This document shows positions 23,655 through 32,288 of a stretch of 64,000 bases of DNA, piece after piece. The notes under the pieces are model-generated. The model was not told the origin of the DNA. It worked only from the letters and a program-made list of their open reading frames with translations, and made no database searches. The stretch spans positions 1-64,000 of the forward strand of contig CAJTNC010000010.1 in the NCBI GenBank assembly GCA_910577955.1, written 5' to 3'. Origin of the DNA: an uncultured Lachnospiraceae bacterium (lineage in GTDB: Bacteria > Bacillota > Clostridia > Lachnospirales > Lachnospiraceae). How positions within the stretch are numbered: position 1 is the first letter of the stretch; each line of letters begins with the position of its first letter. The position numbers were made by a program, and so were the translations under genes.

Positions 23655-24620
23655 CTATGCTTTCTGTGACATAAAAGTGCGATCTGTTACAGAATCCAAA
23701 ACGATTGCCACTATAATAATGATCCCTTTGCACACCCATTGCCAGTAAGAAGAGACATTCAGAAGATTCAGCATATTATTGATAACGCCTATCAGCGCAA
23801 CACCGAACAGTGTTCCTACCACTTTTGCCTTTCCTCCCCGCATCGGCGTACCTCCAATCACTACCGCCGCAATCGCATCCATCAGATAATTCTCTCCGGC
23901 TGTGGGAATTGCTGACGCCACACGGCCCGTCAGCACCGCTGCTCCAAGGCCAAAGCAAAGTCCGCCTATCATCATTGTCGTAATGTTTATAAATTTAGTG
24001 CGTATCCCGGAAACTTCTGCCGCAAAAAGATTGCCTCCGGCTGCAAGCACATGACGCCCATATGTGGTTTTGCCTATCAAAACTGCCATTAAAATCACGA
24101 CAATAATCATGATAAAGAAGGGCATCGGTAAAAATCCCAGTATCTGTCCCTGTCCGAGATATTTCACACTGTCACTCAATCCTCCAACCGATTTCCCATC
24201 CGTTAAAATCGAAGCAATTCCTTTGTATATCTGTCCGGTGGCCAATGTCAGGACGAAATTGGGCAGATTAAAAGTTTTGATCATAACCCCATTTATCAGT
24301 TCACAAAACGCACCGAGCAAGATCGCTGTCATGAGCGCCGGGAATAGCGGCATATGCAGCGAAACTATTCCATAAACCACTCCGCAGAGGCTGACAATAT
24401 TTCCAACGGACAGATCCATCATTCCGCCGCCAAGAAGAATCGTATACCCGATACTGATGATGGCCAGCACGGAAATCTGTCTCATGACACCGGCAATATT
24501 ATTACTCCCCAATGTGGTCCCTCCGGTAAGCACCACCGATACAAGAAGCATCAAAATCGTAAGAATAATCGCTTTATTGTTCAAAACAAGCAACAGTACG
24601 TGATTGTTTTTGTTTTTCAT
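23655..24620 (-). CDS. RbsC-type sugar ABC permease
   Basis: A 321-aa permease with eight to ten hydrophobic segments and family landmarks GGGMMDLSVGNIVSL (about 60-75), TYGRHVLAAGGNLFAAEVSGI and DAIAAVVIGGTPMRGGKAKVVGT. GGAGG before the ATG at 24620 selects it over a TTG at 24647. It forms the membrane channel of a carbohydrate uptake (CUT2) transporter with the ATPase and binding protein encoded just upstream. CUT2 systems carry monosaccharides such as ribose, rhamnose or autoinducer-2. Confidence 0.93.
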   Translation of the reverse strand: MKNKNNHVLLLVLNNKAIILTILMLLVSVVLTGGTTLGSNNIAGVMRQISVLAIISIGYTILLGGGMMDLSVGNIVSLCGVVYGIVSLHMPLFPALMTAILLGAFCELINGVMIKTFNLPNFVLTLATGQIYKGIASILTDGKSVGGLSDSVKYLGQGQILGFLPMPFFIMIIVVILMAVLIGKTTYGRHVLAAGGNLFAAEVSGIRTKFINITTMMIGGLCFGLGAAVLTGRVASAIPTAGENYLMDAIAAVVIGGTPMRGGKAKVVGTLFGVALIGVINNMLNLLNVSSYWQWVCKGIIIIVAIVLDSVTDRTFMSQKA

Positions 24621-24636
24621 TTCCTTCCTCCTGATC

Positions 24637-26133
24637 TCAAATCCCAAAAGCCTTTTTCATAATCTCGTCTGAATCAAATTCATCGCGGGAAAATTCCCCT
24701 GTAATTTTTCCTTCTCTGACCACAAGAACCCTATCCGAAATTCCCATGATCTCCGGAAGTTCAGAAGAGACAACCAGTATCGTCTTTCCCTGTTTTGCCA
24801 AATCCCCTATAAGTTTATAAATTTCAGCTTTTGCGCCTACATCGATCCCTCTGGTGGGCTCATCCATGATCAGTACATCTGGTTCGGTAAGCAGCCATCT
24901 TCCTATGATGACTTTCTGCTGGTTGCCTCCCGAAAGCAGAGATATCTCACTGTTCATAGATGGGAATTTGATCCGCATTCTTTTTGCCATCTCATCGGTA
25001 TCCTTTTTTTCCTTCTCTTGATTTAAAAATCCTGCTTTCGTGATTCTTCTGAGATATGCAAGCGATTCATTTACACGGACAGACTGTATTGCAATCAGCC
25101 CCGTATGTTTTCTGTCCTCTGTCACCATCGCTATTTTTCTGTCGATTGCCTGCTTGGGATTTCTTACATCGATCTCTTTTCCATGCAGTTTTACTGTGCC
25201 TCCGTCCTTGGGGGTGATCCCAAATAACGTTTCCATGATTTCAGTACGTCCCGCCCCGAGCAGTCCGGCAAATCCCAAAATCTCACCCTTATGCGCTGTA
25301 AAGGAAACATCATTAACCACGTTTTTCATAGTCAGGTGGCTCACTTCCAAAACCGGTTCCCCAATCTCCACCTCAAGTTTCGGAAACATATCATTCATCT
25401 CCCTGCCAACCATAAGTTTGATCAATTCTTCCTCTGTCGTCTCACGGATCAGTCGTTCCCCGATATACTCACCATCCCTGAATATCGTCGCCCTGTCACA
25501 GATATGAAAAATTTCGTCAAATTTATGGGAAATATAGATAATTGCTTTCCCCTGTTCACGAAGAGAGGAAATGATATCATACAATCTATTTACCTCTTCA
25601 TCCGTGAGCGCACTGGTCGGCTCGTCCATGATGATAATATCTGAATCGTAAGATACCGCTCTCGCAATCTCAACCAGCTGCATCTCTGCAATACTCAAAG
25701 CAGAAACCAATGTGGATGGTGCAATCTGCAGACCGAGCCTGCCCAGTATTTCCTCTGTTGCTTTCTCCTGTTTTTGCTTATTGATAAAACATCTGTTTCC
25801 AAACAAATATTCTCTTCCAATCCACACATTCTCAGCTACTGAAGTGGTTGGAACCAAATTGATCTCCTGATGTATCATGGAAATCCCTTTATGAAGCGCC
25901 GTCATCGGAGATCTGGGCACATATCTTTCTCCTTTATATTCCATTTCCCCTGATGTCGGCTGATACATGCCCAGTATTATCTTCATCAACGTTGATTTTC
26001 CCGCACCGTTTTCGCCGAGAAGCGCATGTACCTCCCCGGAGTAAATGTCCAAATCAACCCCTTTTAAAGCTGTCACTCCCGGAAAACTCTTTGTGATGTT
26101 TTTAACCTTCAAAATAATTTCGTTCTTTTCCAT
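24637..26133 (-). CDS. RbsA/MglA-type double ATPase of a sugar ABC importer
   Basis: A 498-aa protein with two fused nucleotide-binding domains, usual for CUT2 importers. The first half has Walker A GENGAGKST, signature LSIAEMQLVEIARAV and Walker B DIIIMDEPTSALT. The second has the expected altered P-loop GLLGAGRTE, signature LSGGNQQKVIIGRWL and Walker B DVLIMDEPTRGID. The ATG at 26133 has GGAG six bases upstream; an ATG at 26154 follows GGAG too closely. It lies between binding protein and permease. Confidence 0.93.
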   Translation of the reverse strand: MEKNEIILKVKNITKSFPGVTALKGVDLDIYSGEVHALLGENGAGKSTLMKIILGMYQPTSGEMEYKGERYVPRSPMTALHKGISMIHQEINLVPTTSVAENVWIGREYLFGNRCFINKQKQEKATEEILGRLGLQIAPSTLVSALSIAEMQLVEIARAVSYDSDIIIMDEPTSALTDEEVNRLYDIISSLREQGKAIIYISHKFDEIFHICDRATIFRDGEYIGERLIRETTEEELIKLMVGREMNDMFPKLEVEIGEPVLEVSHLTMKNVVNDVSFTAHKGEILGFAGLLGAGRTEIMETLFGITPKDGGTVKLHGKEIDVRNPKQAIDRKIAMVTEDRKHTGLIAIQSVRVNESLAYLRRITKAGFLNQEKEKKDTDEMAKRMRIKFPSMNSEISLLSGGNQQKVIIGRWLLTEPDVLIMDEPTRGIDVGAKAEIYKLIGDLAKQGKTILVVSSELPEIMGISDRVLVVREGKITGEFSRDEFDSDEIMKKAFGI

Positions 26134-26161
26134 GGCGCTCTCCACTTTAATCATGCTCCGA

Positions 26162-27106
26162 TCATTTTTCTTTCAGAACCTCTTCCATATTGTCAGCAGT
26201 CATCAGTTCATAGCAATCCGGATTATATATCTTATTTTCATATGACTCACCGCTTGCTACTCCTTTTGCTACTTCAATGATCGCATCTGCAACCTTTGAC
26301 GCGCTCTGCGACACTGTTGCATCCAGTTCGCCGCTCTGAAGATACTGCTGCCCGATGTCGCCTCCGTCACATCCGAATACCAAAAAGTTATCAAAATCCG
26401 TGCCTGCAGCAGAGAGCGCCTGAATCACAGCCGCCGCCATTTCGTCATTTGCACAGGCAATACAGTTCATATCAGGCTGCGACTGAAGCCAGTCTTCTGC
26501 ATAAGCCATCGCTCCTTCCGCGGAAAACCCCATGGAGACCTGTGAAGCGAACGTATTGACTCTCGAAACGTCTACAGCATCATATATCCCGGTCTCTCTC
26601 TTTTTGATCACTTCATTTGTGTTTCCGTTGATATATCCCATGTTAATGATTCTGCTTTCATCCTCATCAAGCCACTCCTGCATATAAGTTCCGATCAGCT
26701 GCCCCACCATGGACTGATCCCCTACAATACGGCAGTCATAAATATCCGTATTGACGGGCGTATCCTGAATGACACAAGCTATCCCTGCATTCTTTATCGC
26801 TTCCACACAGGAAACAGCCGCATCCGAATCAACAACTCTCATGACAATAACGTCGGGATTCTGTGCAATCAAAGAATCAATATCCGAAAGCTGCTTTTCG
26901 GCGTCATTGTTTGCATTTGTAAAAATAAACTTGATTCCTGCCTCTTCCCCCTTCTCCTCTAATGAATTCTGAAGATCACTCACAAAATCGATCTCTGTGT
27001 TCATCGCCATGCCAACTACAAGTTTATCCTCTTTGCCGCATCCTGCCAGACTGCAGGCAACCATGACCACTGCTGCCATCAATACTGCTGTTCCCTTTTT
27101 CTTCAT
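26162..27106 (-). CDS. RbsB-type sugar-binding lipoprotein
   Basis: A 314-aa substrate-binding protein of the periplasmic-binding-protein/LacI fold. The signal peptide MKKKGTAVLMAAVVMVACSLAGC ends in lipobox LAGC, giving a lipid-anchored receptor. DKLVVGMAMNTEIDFVSDLQ, DSLIAQNPDVIVMRVVD and VFGCDGGDIGQQYLQSG match ribose/AI-2/rhamnose-type binders. It is followed by ATPase and permease genes. The ligand is probably a free sugar or small rhamnoside, judged by the GH78 gene; it cannot be read from sequence. Confidence 0.92.
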   Translation of the reverse strand: MKKKGTAVLMAAVVMVACSLAGCGKEDKLVVGMAMNTEIDFVSDLQNSLEEKGEEAGIKFIFTNANNDAEKQLSDIDSLIAQNPDVIVMRVVDSDAAVSCVEAIKNAGIACVIQDTPVNTDIYDCRIVGDQSMVGQLIGTYMQEWLDEDESRIINMGYINGNTNEVIKKRETGIYDAVDVSRVNTFASQVSMGFSAEGAMAYAEDWLQSQPDMNCIACANDEMAAAVIQALSAAGTDFDNFLVFGCDGGDIGQQYLQSGELDATVSQSASKVADAIIEVAKGVASGESYENKIYNPDCYELMTADNMEEVLKEK

Positions 27107-27137
27107 GTTCCTTCTCCTTTTTCTTTTTTATTTTTAA

Positions 27138-27151
27138 TGCCGTTTACGGCA
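27138..27151. promoter_or_regulatory. Palindrome between lacI and the binding-protein gene
   Basis: TGCCGTTTACGGCA, perfect 14-bp palindrome, directly after the stop of lacI and followed on the minus strand by an A-rich, not T-rich, stretch. It could be an internal operator or an mRNA processing hairpin; it is not a classic terminator. Confidence 0.4.
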
Positions 27152-28168
27152 CTAATTGCTTTTTGCTACCGAATCCCTGATGATCAGTTTTCTCTGAATC
27201 CGATATTTTCTCGGTTTCCCCTCATATTCACCGTTTAAACGTTCCAACAAAGCCCTGACAAATATTCTTGCATATTCCGCGCTGTCATTTGTGATGGTCG
27301 TTAATTTAGGATTACACAAATCAGAATATATAATATCATCGACTCCGGTTATCGAAATCTGTCCGGGAATGTCCACTCCCATTTCATTACAGGCTTGATA
27401 TACCCCGAGAGCAATCAGATCATTTGCACAACATACCGCTGTTGGCTTTTCTTTCAATGCCGAAAAATAATAGCCTGCTTTGTGTCCCGCATCACTGTCC
27501 AATACATTCCCCATAATAAAAACATAGCTCGAATCAACGGATATCCTCGCTTCTTCCAAAGCCCTTCTATATCCGTTTTCGCGGTTCTTTCCGGTCTGAC
27601 TGTTTACCGCCGCCCCCACGAAGGCGATTTTTTTATGCCCTTGTTCAATAAGATATTTCGTTGCCATATAGGTGCTCTCACCTTCGTCGCACAATACAAC
27701 ATCAAACAGATCCGTGTCTATCCCGTTTGCAAGTATTACAGGAACTTCCATTCCCAAAAGCATTTCTTTCACCTCACTGTAAAAGTGGCCGCCCGCCAGA
27801 ATAATACCATCTGTCCCCATCATGACCGCGCTTTTCACACTGTCCATCTCTTCTTTCATATTTCCGAATGTATTAAAAAGACTCAATGTATAACCTTCTT
27901 CTTTCAAAAGTCTTTGCGAAACGACGGACATCGTGGAATAAAACGGGTTTTGTATATCGGGAACAATCAGCACAATATTTTTGGTCGAGCTGGTCTTCAG
28001 CCCGCGGGCAAGTCTGTTTGGCCTGTAGTCTAACTGCTTTATTGCTTCCGCAATTTTTTTCCCTGTCTCCTCTTCCACATAGCCATTGCTGTTGATATAT
28101 CTGGATACCGTTGAAACCGCCACACCTGCTTCTAATGCAATATCTTTTATCGTTGCTCTTCTTTTCAT
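27152..28168 (-). CDS. LacI-family repressor of the rhamnoside operon
   Basis: A 338-aa regulator. The N-terminal helix-turn-helix and hinge are textbook LacI: ATIKDIALEAGVAVSTVSRYIN, then RPNRLARGLKTSSTKNI. The effector domain contains NIVLIVPDIQNPFYSTM and AVCCANDLIALGVYQA, with GISITGVDD-type residues near 270. It is the first gene of the operon and operator-like AAACGTTT palindromes lie upstream, so it should repress itself and the importer, GH78 and kinase genes until a sugar effector binds. AAAGGAG gives the start. Confidence 0.94.
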   Translation of the reverse strand: MKRRATIKDIALEAGVAVSTVSRYINSNGYVEEETGKKIAEAIKQLDYRPNRLARGLKTSSTKNIVLIVPDIQNPFYSTMSVVSQRLLKEEGYTLSLFNTFGNMKEEMDSVKSAVMMGTDGIILAGGHFYSEVKEMLLGMEVPVILANGIDTDLFDVVLCDEGESTYMATKYLIEQGHKKIAFVGAAVNSQTGKNRENGYRRALEEARISVDSSYVFIMGNVLDSDAGHKAGYYFSALKEKPTAVCCANDLIALGVYQACNEMGVDIPGQISITGVDDIIYSDLCNPKLTTITNDSAEYARIFVRALLERLNGEYEGKPRKYRIQRKLIIRDSVAKSN

Positions 28169-28184
28169 ACTCTCTCCTTTCTTG

Positions 28185-28237
28185 TGGAAACGTTTGTATA
28201 TCTTTCCAAAAATATCATATAATTTATTTTATTTCAA
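28185..28237 (-). promoter_or_regulatory. Promoter and proximal operator of the rhamnoside operon
   Basis: Minus strand TTGAAA (28232-28237), a 17-base spacer and TATTTT (28209-28214). An operator-like palindrome TGGAAACGTTTGTA (28185-28198) sits ten bases downstream of the -10, where repressor binding would block transcription. The core AAACGTTT suits a LacI-family protein; CcpA cre sites look similar. Confidence 0.7.
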
Positions 28238-28280
28238 GAATCATTTTGTTTCCTGCGGAGATTTATATGCTTGTTTTATG

Positions 28281-28348
28281 TGAAAACGTTTCTACTTTTA
28301 CAAACATTTCCTTTGTTTTTACTTACTATTTATATGGAAACGTTTACA
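28281..28348. promoter_or_regulatory. Two distal AAACGTTT operators
   Basis: TGAAAACGTTTCTA (28281-28294) and TGGAAACGTTTACA (28335-28348) repeat the core of the proximal site. Centres are about 97 and 150 bp upstream of it. Three sites over 165 bp would allow DNA looping, or the outer ones could act on the divergent kinase gene or be bound by CcpA. Confidence 0.6.
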
Positions 28349-28538
28349 TATTGTATATTATCACCACTCGTCTACTCTGTCAAGGAAAATATTTTAAATA
28401 TCTTTTTATGTTGACAGAAACAGGGATACAAATTAAAAAAGAGATAGGCGCATTGATATGACAGGAATCCGGTGTTATAATCGACTCAACAAATCAGAAT
28501 TTATCAAAAAGATAGTTTGTTCTGGAGGAAACCATTTT

Positions 28539-29036
28539 ATGTTTCAAAAAGCAATAATAATCGGTTGTCCGGGTGCAGGAAAAAGCACATTTGCAAGAAT
28601 ACTGAGTGATAAAACTCACTTGCCTTTATATTATCTTGATATGTTATGGCACAAGCCTAACAGAACAACTGTTGACAGAAATATATTTGACAAAAAATTA
28701 AAAGAAATTGTTTTAAAGGATAAATGGATTCTTGATGGAAATTACGGAAGAACACTTGAAATGCGTATTCAATCGTGTGAAGCTATATTTTTACTGGACT
28801 TTCCAGTAGAGGAATGTTTGGCTGGAGCAGAATCACGCATAGGCAAACAACGTGTAGATATGCCATGGATAGAGACAAAATTTGATGAAGAATTTAGACA
28901 ATGGATTATTGATTTCCCTAAAAATGAATTGCCAATCGTATATGAACTGCTTGATAGATACAAAAGTGAAAAAAGCATTTATGTCTTTCACTCAAGAGCT
29001 GATATAGATGATTATTTATCGAAAATGTTTAGTTAA
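28539..29036 (+). CDS. Small P-loop kinase (FlaR / topology-modulation type)
   Basis: A 165-aa nucleotide-binding protein. It has Walker A IIIGCPGAGKST (about 6-17), LPLYYLDMLWHKPN typical of the FlaR/adenylate-kinase-related group, WILDGNYGRTLEMRI and an Arg-rich lid. The group phosphorylates small molecules; the exact substrate is unknown. GGAGG ahead of 28539 fixes the start over an ATG at 28458. Base composition is distinctly more AT-rich than the flanking operons, and with the Fic gene it forms a patch that was probably acquired. It stands alone. Confidence 0.8.
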   Translation: MFQKAIIIGCPGAGKSTFARILSDKTHLPLYYLDMLWHKPNRTTVDRNIFDKKLKEIVLKDKWILDGNYGRTLEMRIQSCEAIFLLDFPVEECLAGAESRIGKQRVDMPWIETKFDEEFRQWIIDFPKNELPIVYELLDRYKSEKSIYVFHSRADIDDYLSKMFS

Positions 29037-29102
29037 AAATTCCAAAAAATTTGAAAAAACTTTTGACACTATCCTTTCATATATAATCATCAGAACAATA
29101 TA

Positions 29103-29138
29103 AAAAGCAGCAAACCGAATAATTGATTTACTGCTTTT
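29103..29138. terminator. Bidirectional terminator between kinase and Fic genes
   Basis: AAAAGCAG and CTGCTTTT form an 8-bp stem, with AAA/TTT pairing further inside, and a T-run on each strand. It sits 66 bases after the kinase stop and 52 before the Fic stop, between two converging genes. Confidence 0.7.
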
Positions 29139-29190
29139 CGCCGAAAACGAAAGCGGGTGTTTCCGGATTCTGCTCGTCGTATAAAAGAAA

Positions 29191-30129
29191 TTACATTGTT
29201 TTCCAACAGCGCTCTTTCATAAAAGCAGCAATAACAGAGATTTCTTCTCCTTCATAATATTTTACAAGCATTCGTTTGAACTCCGGTACTTCCTTTTCGG
29301 GAATTACCAAAAAACCTCCGCCATGTGAAATGAGATAATGGTTTGCAAAAATGACAGAGGCGCGTTTATTGCCATCCAGAAATATCTGAGTTTTCATACA
29401 GTAAAGGCAAAGTTTGATAGCTATGTTAATAGCCTCGTCATTTTCCTCCACAATCTCCCGGATTTTGTCTTTTACGTCCAGTTCGTTGGGCAGAGGCGGA
29501 ACATAAGACGAACCGCCTATGGCAACGGGAACGCCTCGGATCCGACCACCTTCTGCAAAAAAGCCTTCATTAACAAGCCTTGCAATATGGCTAAGCATAT
29601 AATAGTCGGAACGGCTGGCAGCCACATCACGGTCCAGAATAAACTCCCATGCGTGTTTCAGATTCAAAATCTTTTGCACATCGGCAGCCGTCATACCGGA
29701 AACCATTCCATTTTCTATGATTTCTTCCGTCTGTGGAAGGGATGTTGCAACACCCTCTAAAACAGCCTGATCATAGATATTCATTTTCATATTGGCACGC
29801 GCAAATGCTATGTTATTTATAACATCAGCAGAAAGTTCATCCTCAGAATATCCGGCTGCGGCAAGTTGCTTTTCAATTCTTCGGAGTGATTTTCTGATCT
29901 CACGGGCTTCTCTGGCATTACGAAGAAGCAAATTATACAATTCTTCGGTATATGCACCCACATAAACAGATGTCTGTCTGCCCGCCACACGCTTTCTTAC
30001 ATAGAGATATTTTCCATCACCACGTTCCTTGATTTCAGGTGTACCGTCATAGGGCATCAAATTCAGTCTTGCATGAAGATCTGCACGACTTCTGAGCAAC
30101 TCCTGTATCTCATTATACTGTGCTGCCAT
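29191..30129 (-). CDS. Fic-domain protein with Gln in place of the catalytic His
   Basis: A 312-aa protein with a Fic fold in its second half. The motif reads TQIFLDGNKRASVIFANHYL, where active Fic AMP-transferases have HPFxDGNGR: His is replaced by Gln and Pro by Ile, while the D-G-N-x-R anion-binding part is intact. An upstream LEGVATS block (about 130) resembles the inhibitory helix S/T-x3-E-G/N and keeps its Glu. The N-terminal 60 residues hold a short beta stretch (KYLYVRKRVAGRQTSVYVG). GGAGGAG before 30129 sets the start. No separate antitoxin gene lies beside it. The enzyme may be inactive, or use another chemistry; a role in regulation is a guess. Confidence 0.85.
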   Translation of the reverse strand: MAAQYNEIQELLRSRADLHARLNLMPYDGTPEIKERGDGKYLYVRKRVAGRQTSVYVGAYTEELYNLLLRNAREAREIRKSLRRIEKQLAAAGYSEDELSADVINNIAFARANMKMNIYDQAVLEGVATSLPQTEEIIENGMVSGMTAADVQKILNLKHAWEFILDRDVAASRSDYYMLSHIARLVNEGFFAEGGRIRGVPVAIGGSSYVPPLPNELDVKDKIREIVEENDEAINIAIKLCLYCMKTQIFLDGNKRASVIFANHYLISHGGGFLVIPEKEVPEFKRMLVKYYEGEEISVIAAFMKERCWKTM

Positions 30130-30164
30130 TGTTTCTCCTCCTCTAAGGAACAATCTTTGCAATA

Positions 30165-30210
30165 TTTATATCATAATGTTCTCCAATAATCAATAAGTAT
30201 TGGGGAACAT
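30165..30210 (-). promoter_or_regulatory. Promoter and operator of the Fic gene
   Basis: Minus strand TTGATT (30188-30193), a 17-base spacer and TATAAA (30165-30170). A 13-bp inverted repeat ATGTTC-T-CCAATA / TATTGG-G-GAACAT (30176-30188 and 30198-30210) straddles the -35 and spacer, where a repressor would block polymerase. A further half site TATTCCCC lies near 30233. The binding protein is unknown; autoregulation by the Fic product is possible. Confidence 0.6.
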
Positions 30211-30277
30211 TTTTGCAAATATATTATTTAAATATTCCCCAAATAAATATATGAGATAGTATGTCCCCTTCCTGATG

Positions 30278-30475
30278 TTATATTCTAAAGAAAAAGATTT
30301 CCTCCATATTATCCGAAATATCATCCGGAGAATATTCCTGCATCTTCATAGTTGGAACATCATATTCTACCGTACCGTCCGCTGATTCACCTATAAGGGC
30401 TATATTTTCCGGCAGATCACCCTCTTTAAGCATCCCCAGATACACAGCAGCACAATCTTCCAGTGCAGCCGGATA
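30278..30475 (-). pseudogene. Alpha/beta-hydrolase (acetyl esterase) fragment
   Basis: The frame contains YPAALEDCAAVYLGMLKEGD and LPENIALIGESADG. This is the stretch of hormone-sensitive-lipase-type esterases that ends in the nucleophile elbow G-D/E-S-A-G-G; the Ser is kept but the following AGG is altered to ADG. Everything before it and the Asp/His of the triad are missing, and the frame runs into unrelated acidic sequence (DDISDNMEEIFFF). It overlaps the 3' end of the S8 protease gene slightly if the full open frame from 30514 is counted. A decayed remnant, not a functional gene. Confidence 0.65.
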
Positions 30476-30494
30476 TGCATAATTATATTTATGA

Positions 30495-32288
30495 TCACAC
30501 CCGCAGCGCCTCAAAGGTCTGCTGCAGATTCAATTTCCCATACCCCCATCTTCTGTCGGGATACTCCATTCCCGCCTCCTTGGAAGCTCCTCTCTGGAAA
30601 TAGCTTTTGATTTCTCTCCCCTTAATAAACACATCGTTTTCTCTCACAACCGCCCACTCCAAGAACTGTGCGACAGCGCCGGCGGTGATGGCTCCCGCCA
30701 TACTGCTGCCTGTAACCGTAAAACTTCCGAGGCTGTTCATGTCCTCCGCGCCGGCCGGGCCTGACAGCGCAAGAGGCGCTCTTCCGGGCACCGGAATATC
30801 CACTCCGGGCGCGGCAAAATCCGGCTTGATCCTTCCGTCCACCGCAAATCCTCTGCCGCTCTCTCCCCAGAAAGCCCCGGTTGCATCCGCATATGCGGAA
30901 ATGGTAATGACCTCCTGAGCATATGCGGGTTCCGTCAAAGTGACCTCCGGATCCGGTGCTAAAAAGAAAACCTCTCCACTCAAAAAATTTTTAACCGGCA
31001 GCCACATGTGAAAAGTGCCGGCATTGCGCATCTTGATTCTCCAGATTCCGGGAGTCGGATTTTCAAACCGCAGCACCATGAGCGTCCTGCCGGAACTTTG
31101 TTCCGCCAGTTCAGCCTCCACATAGATCAAAGTCTGCTCAAAAATAAACTGGATCCGTTTACTGCCGCTCACAATACTGCTTAACACCGCACTGCTCTCC
31201 CCGCCCGGCGACATGATAATAATCGAAAAAATTTCCGGTATGCTTCCCCAAATCTCCAGTGTAAAACCGTTTACACCTTCGCCGGCTCTCAGCTCTACAT
31301 CCGTATCTCCTTCCCCTGCAAAATGTCCTGCCTGATTACCCTCATTTCCGCCGCATACTACAACAGCCCTGCTTCTCCGCTGGGCCACGTCATCCAAAAA
31401 TTCAGAAAACAGGGACGTACCGTCGTGAGGTCCCATATTGCTTCCCATGCCGAAACAGTACACCAACGGCCTCCGAAAAGGTTCGCAGTAGCTGTCCATA
31501 AACCGATACCCCAGCATGATATCCGCTTCACTGTAGGCTTCCGCTCCTTCGGCAATATAATAAAACTGCCGCAGATCCTTGCCCGCCTGCCTGCACTTTA
31601 CAATGACATACTCTGCGTTTATCGCGCCGCCGTACACTTCCTCTCCCACTTTTCCCCCTGCCGCTCCCGCCATAGCGCTCCCATGCCCAGTCTCGTCTCT
31701 GGAGGGGACTTTCAGAAAGGGATTATCACTCTGCAGAGCTTCGTTGATTTCTGTCTGTGTATAGACAGTCCCGAAAGGAACATCCAAAGACCCTCTCCTC
31801 TTCACACTGTCATCGTTCCAGCGCCTCATCCTTTCCGCTGCAGGCATACCGCTGTCTTCCCTGCCCTCTTCCAAAACAGCTTCGTATGGTATCGTCTGAT
31901 CCCATATGGCCAGAATGCGGCTGCTGCCATCCTCCCTCCGGAAAGCCGGCATCGTATAATCTATGCCCGAATCCGCAATACCAATGATCACGTTTCGTCC
32001 GGTAAGCCCGAGAGGAGGCTGCTGTGCCTGAAGGATACCGGATTTTAGCAGCGGAAAAGACACATTCTGCATCGGTGTGTACAATTTGGGTAAAAGTCGA
32101 TAGGTATAGTCCGTAAATGACAGGGGTGTCAGAATCCCCTTATTGATAACCAGCACTCCTATAGAATTGCTGATCTTCATATAACAGAAATTTTCCGATA
32201 TGTTGTCAAGTTCTTCTTCCAGCGGCCAAAAATCAAGCAGGGCGCTGAAATAATCGTTGCTGTAAATTCTCTCTTCACAGTAAGGCAT
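30495..32288 (-). CDS. Subtilisin-like serine peptidase (family S8)
   Basis: A 597-aa protease with the S8 triad in order: Asp in NVIIGIADSGIDYT (about 107), His in DETGHGSAMAGAAGG (about 203), Ser in FTVTGSSMAGAITAG (about 532). A beta-rich insertion of about 150 residues between His and Ser (roughly 320-470) is typical of the Clostridia group related to CspB/CspA germination proteases. There is no clear signal peptide; an N-terminal stretch of about 85 residues before the catalytic domain may be a prodomain. The start codon and ribosome site lie inside an 11-bp inverted repeat (see 32284-32333). Cellular role unknown. Confidence 0.9.
   Translation of the reverse strand: MPYCEERIYSNDYFSALLDFWPLEEELDNISENFCYMKISNSIGVLVINKGILTPLSFTDYTYRLLPKLYTPMQNVSFPLLKSGILQAQQPPLGLTGRNVIIGIADSGIDYTMPAFRREDGSSRILAIWDQTIPYEAVLEEGREDSGMPAAERMRRWNDDSVKRRGSLDVPFGTVYTQTEINEALQSDNPFLKVPSRDETGHGSAMAGAAGGKVGEEVYGGAINAEYVIVKCRQAGKDLRQFYYIAEGAEAYSEADIMLGYRFMDSYCEPFRRPLVYCFGMGSNMGPHDGTSLFSEFLDDVAQRRSRAVVVCGGNEGNQAGHFAGEGDTDVELRAGEGVNGFTLEIWGSIPEIFSIIIMSPGGESSAVLSSIVSGSKRIQFIFEQTLIYVEAELAEQSSGRTLMVLRFENPTPGIWRIKMRNAGTFHMWLPVKNFLSGEVFFLAPDPEVTLTEPAYAQEVITISAYADATGAFWGESGRGFAVDGRIKPDFAAPGVDIPVPGRAPLALSGPAGAEDMNSLGSFTVTGSSMAGAITAGAVAQFLEWAVVRENDVFIKGREIKSYFQRGASKEAGMEYPDRRWGYGKLNLQQTFEALRV

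Noticed and set aside
27138..27151. Terminator between lacI and the sugar-binding protein
   Set aside because: Short stem without U-tract on the minus strand; the genes are probably co-transcribed, so it was kept only as a palindrome.
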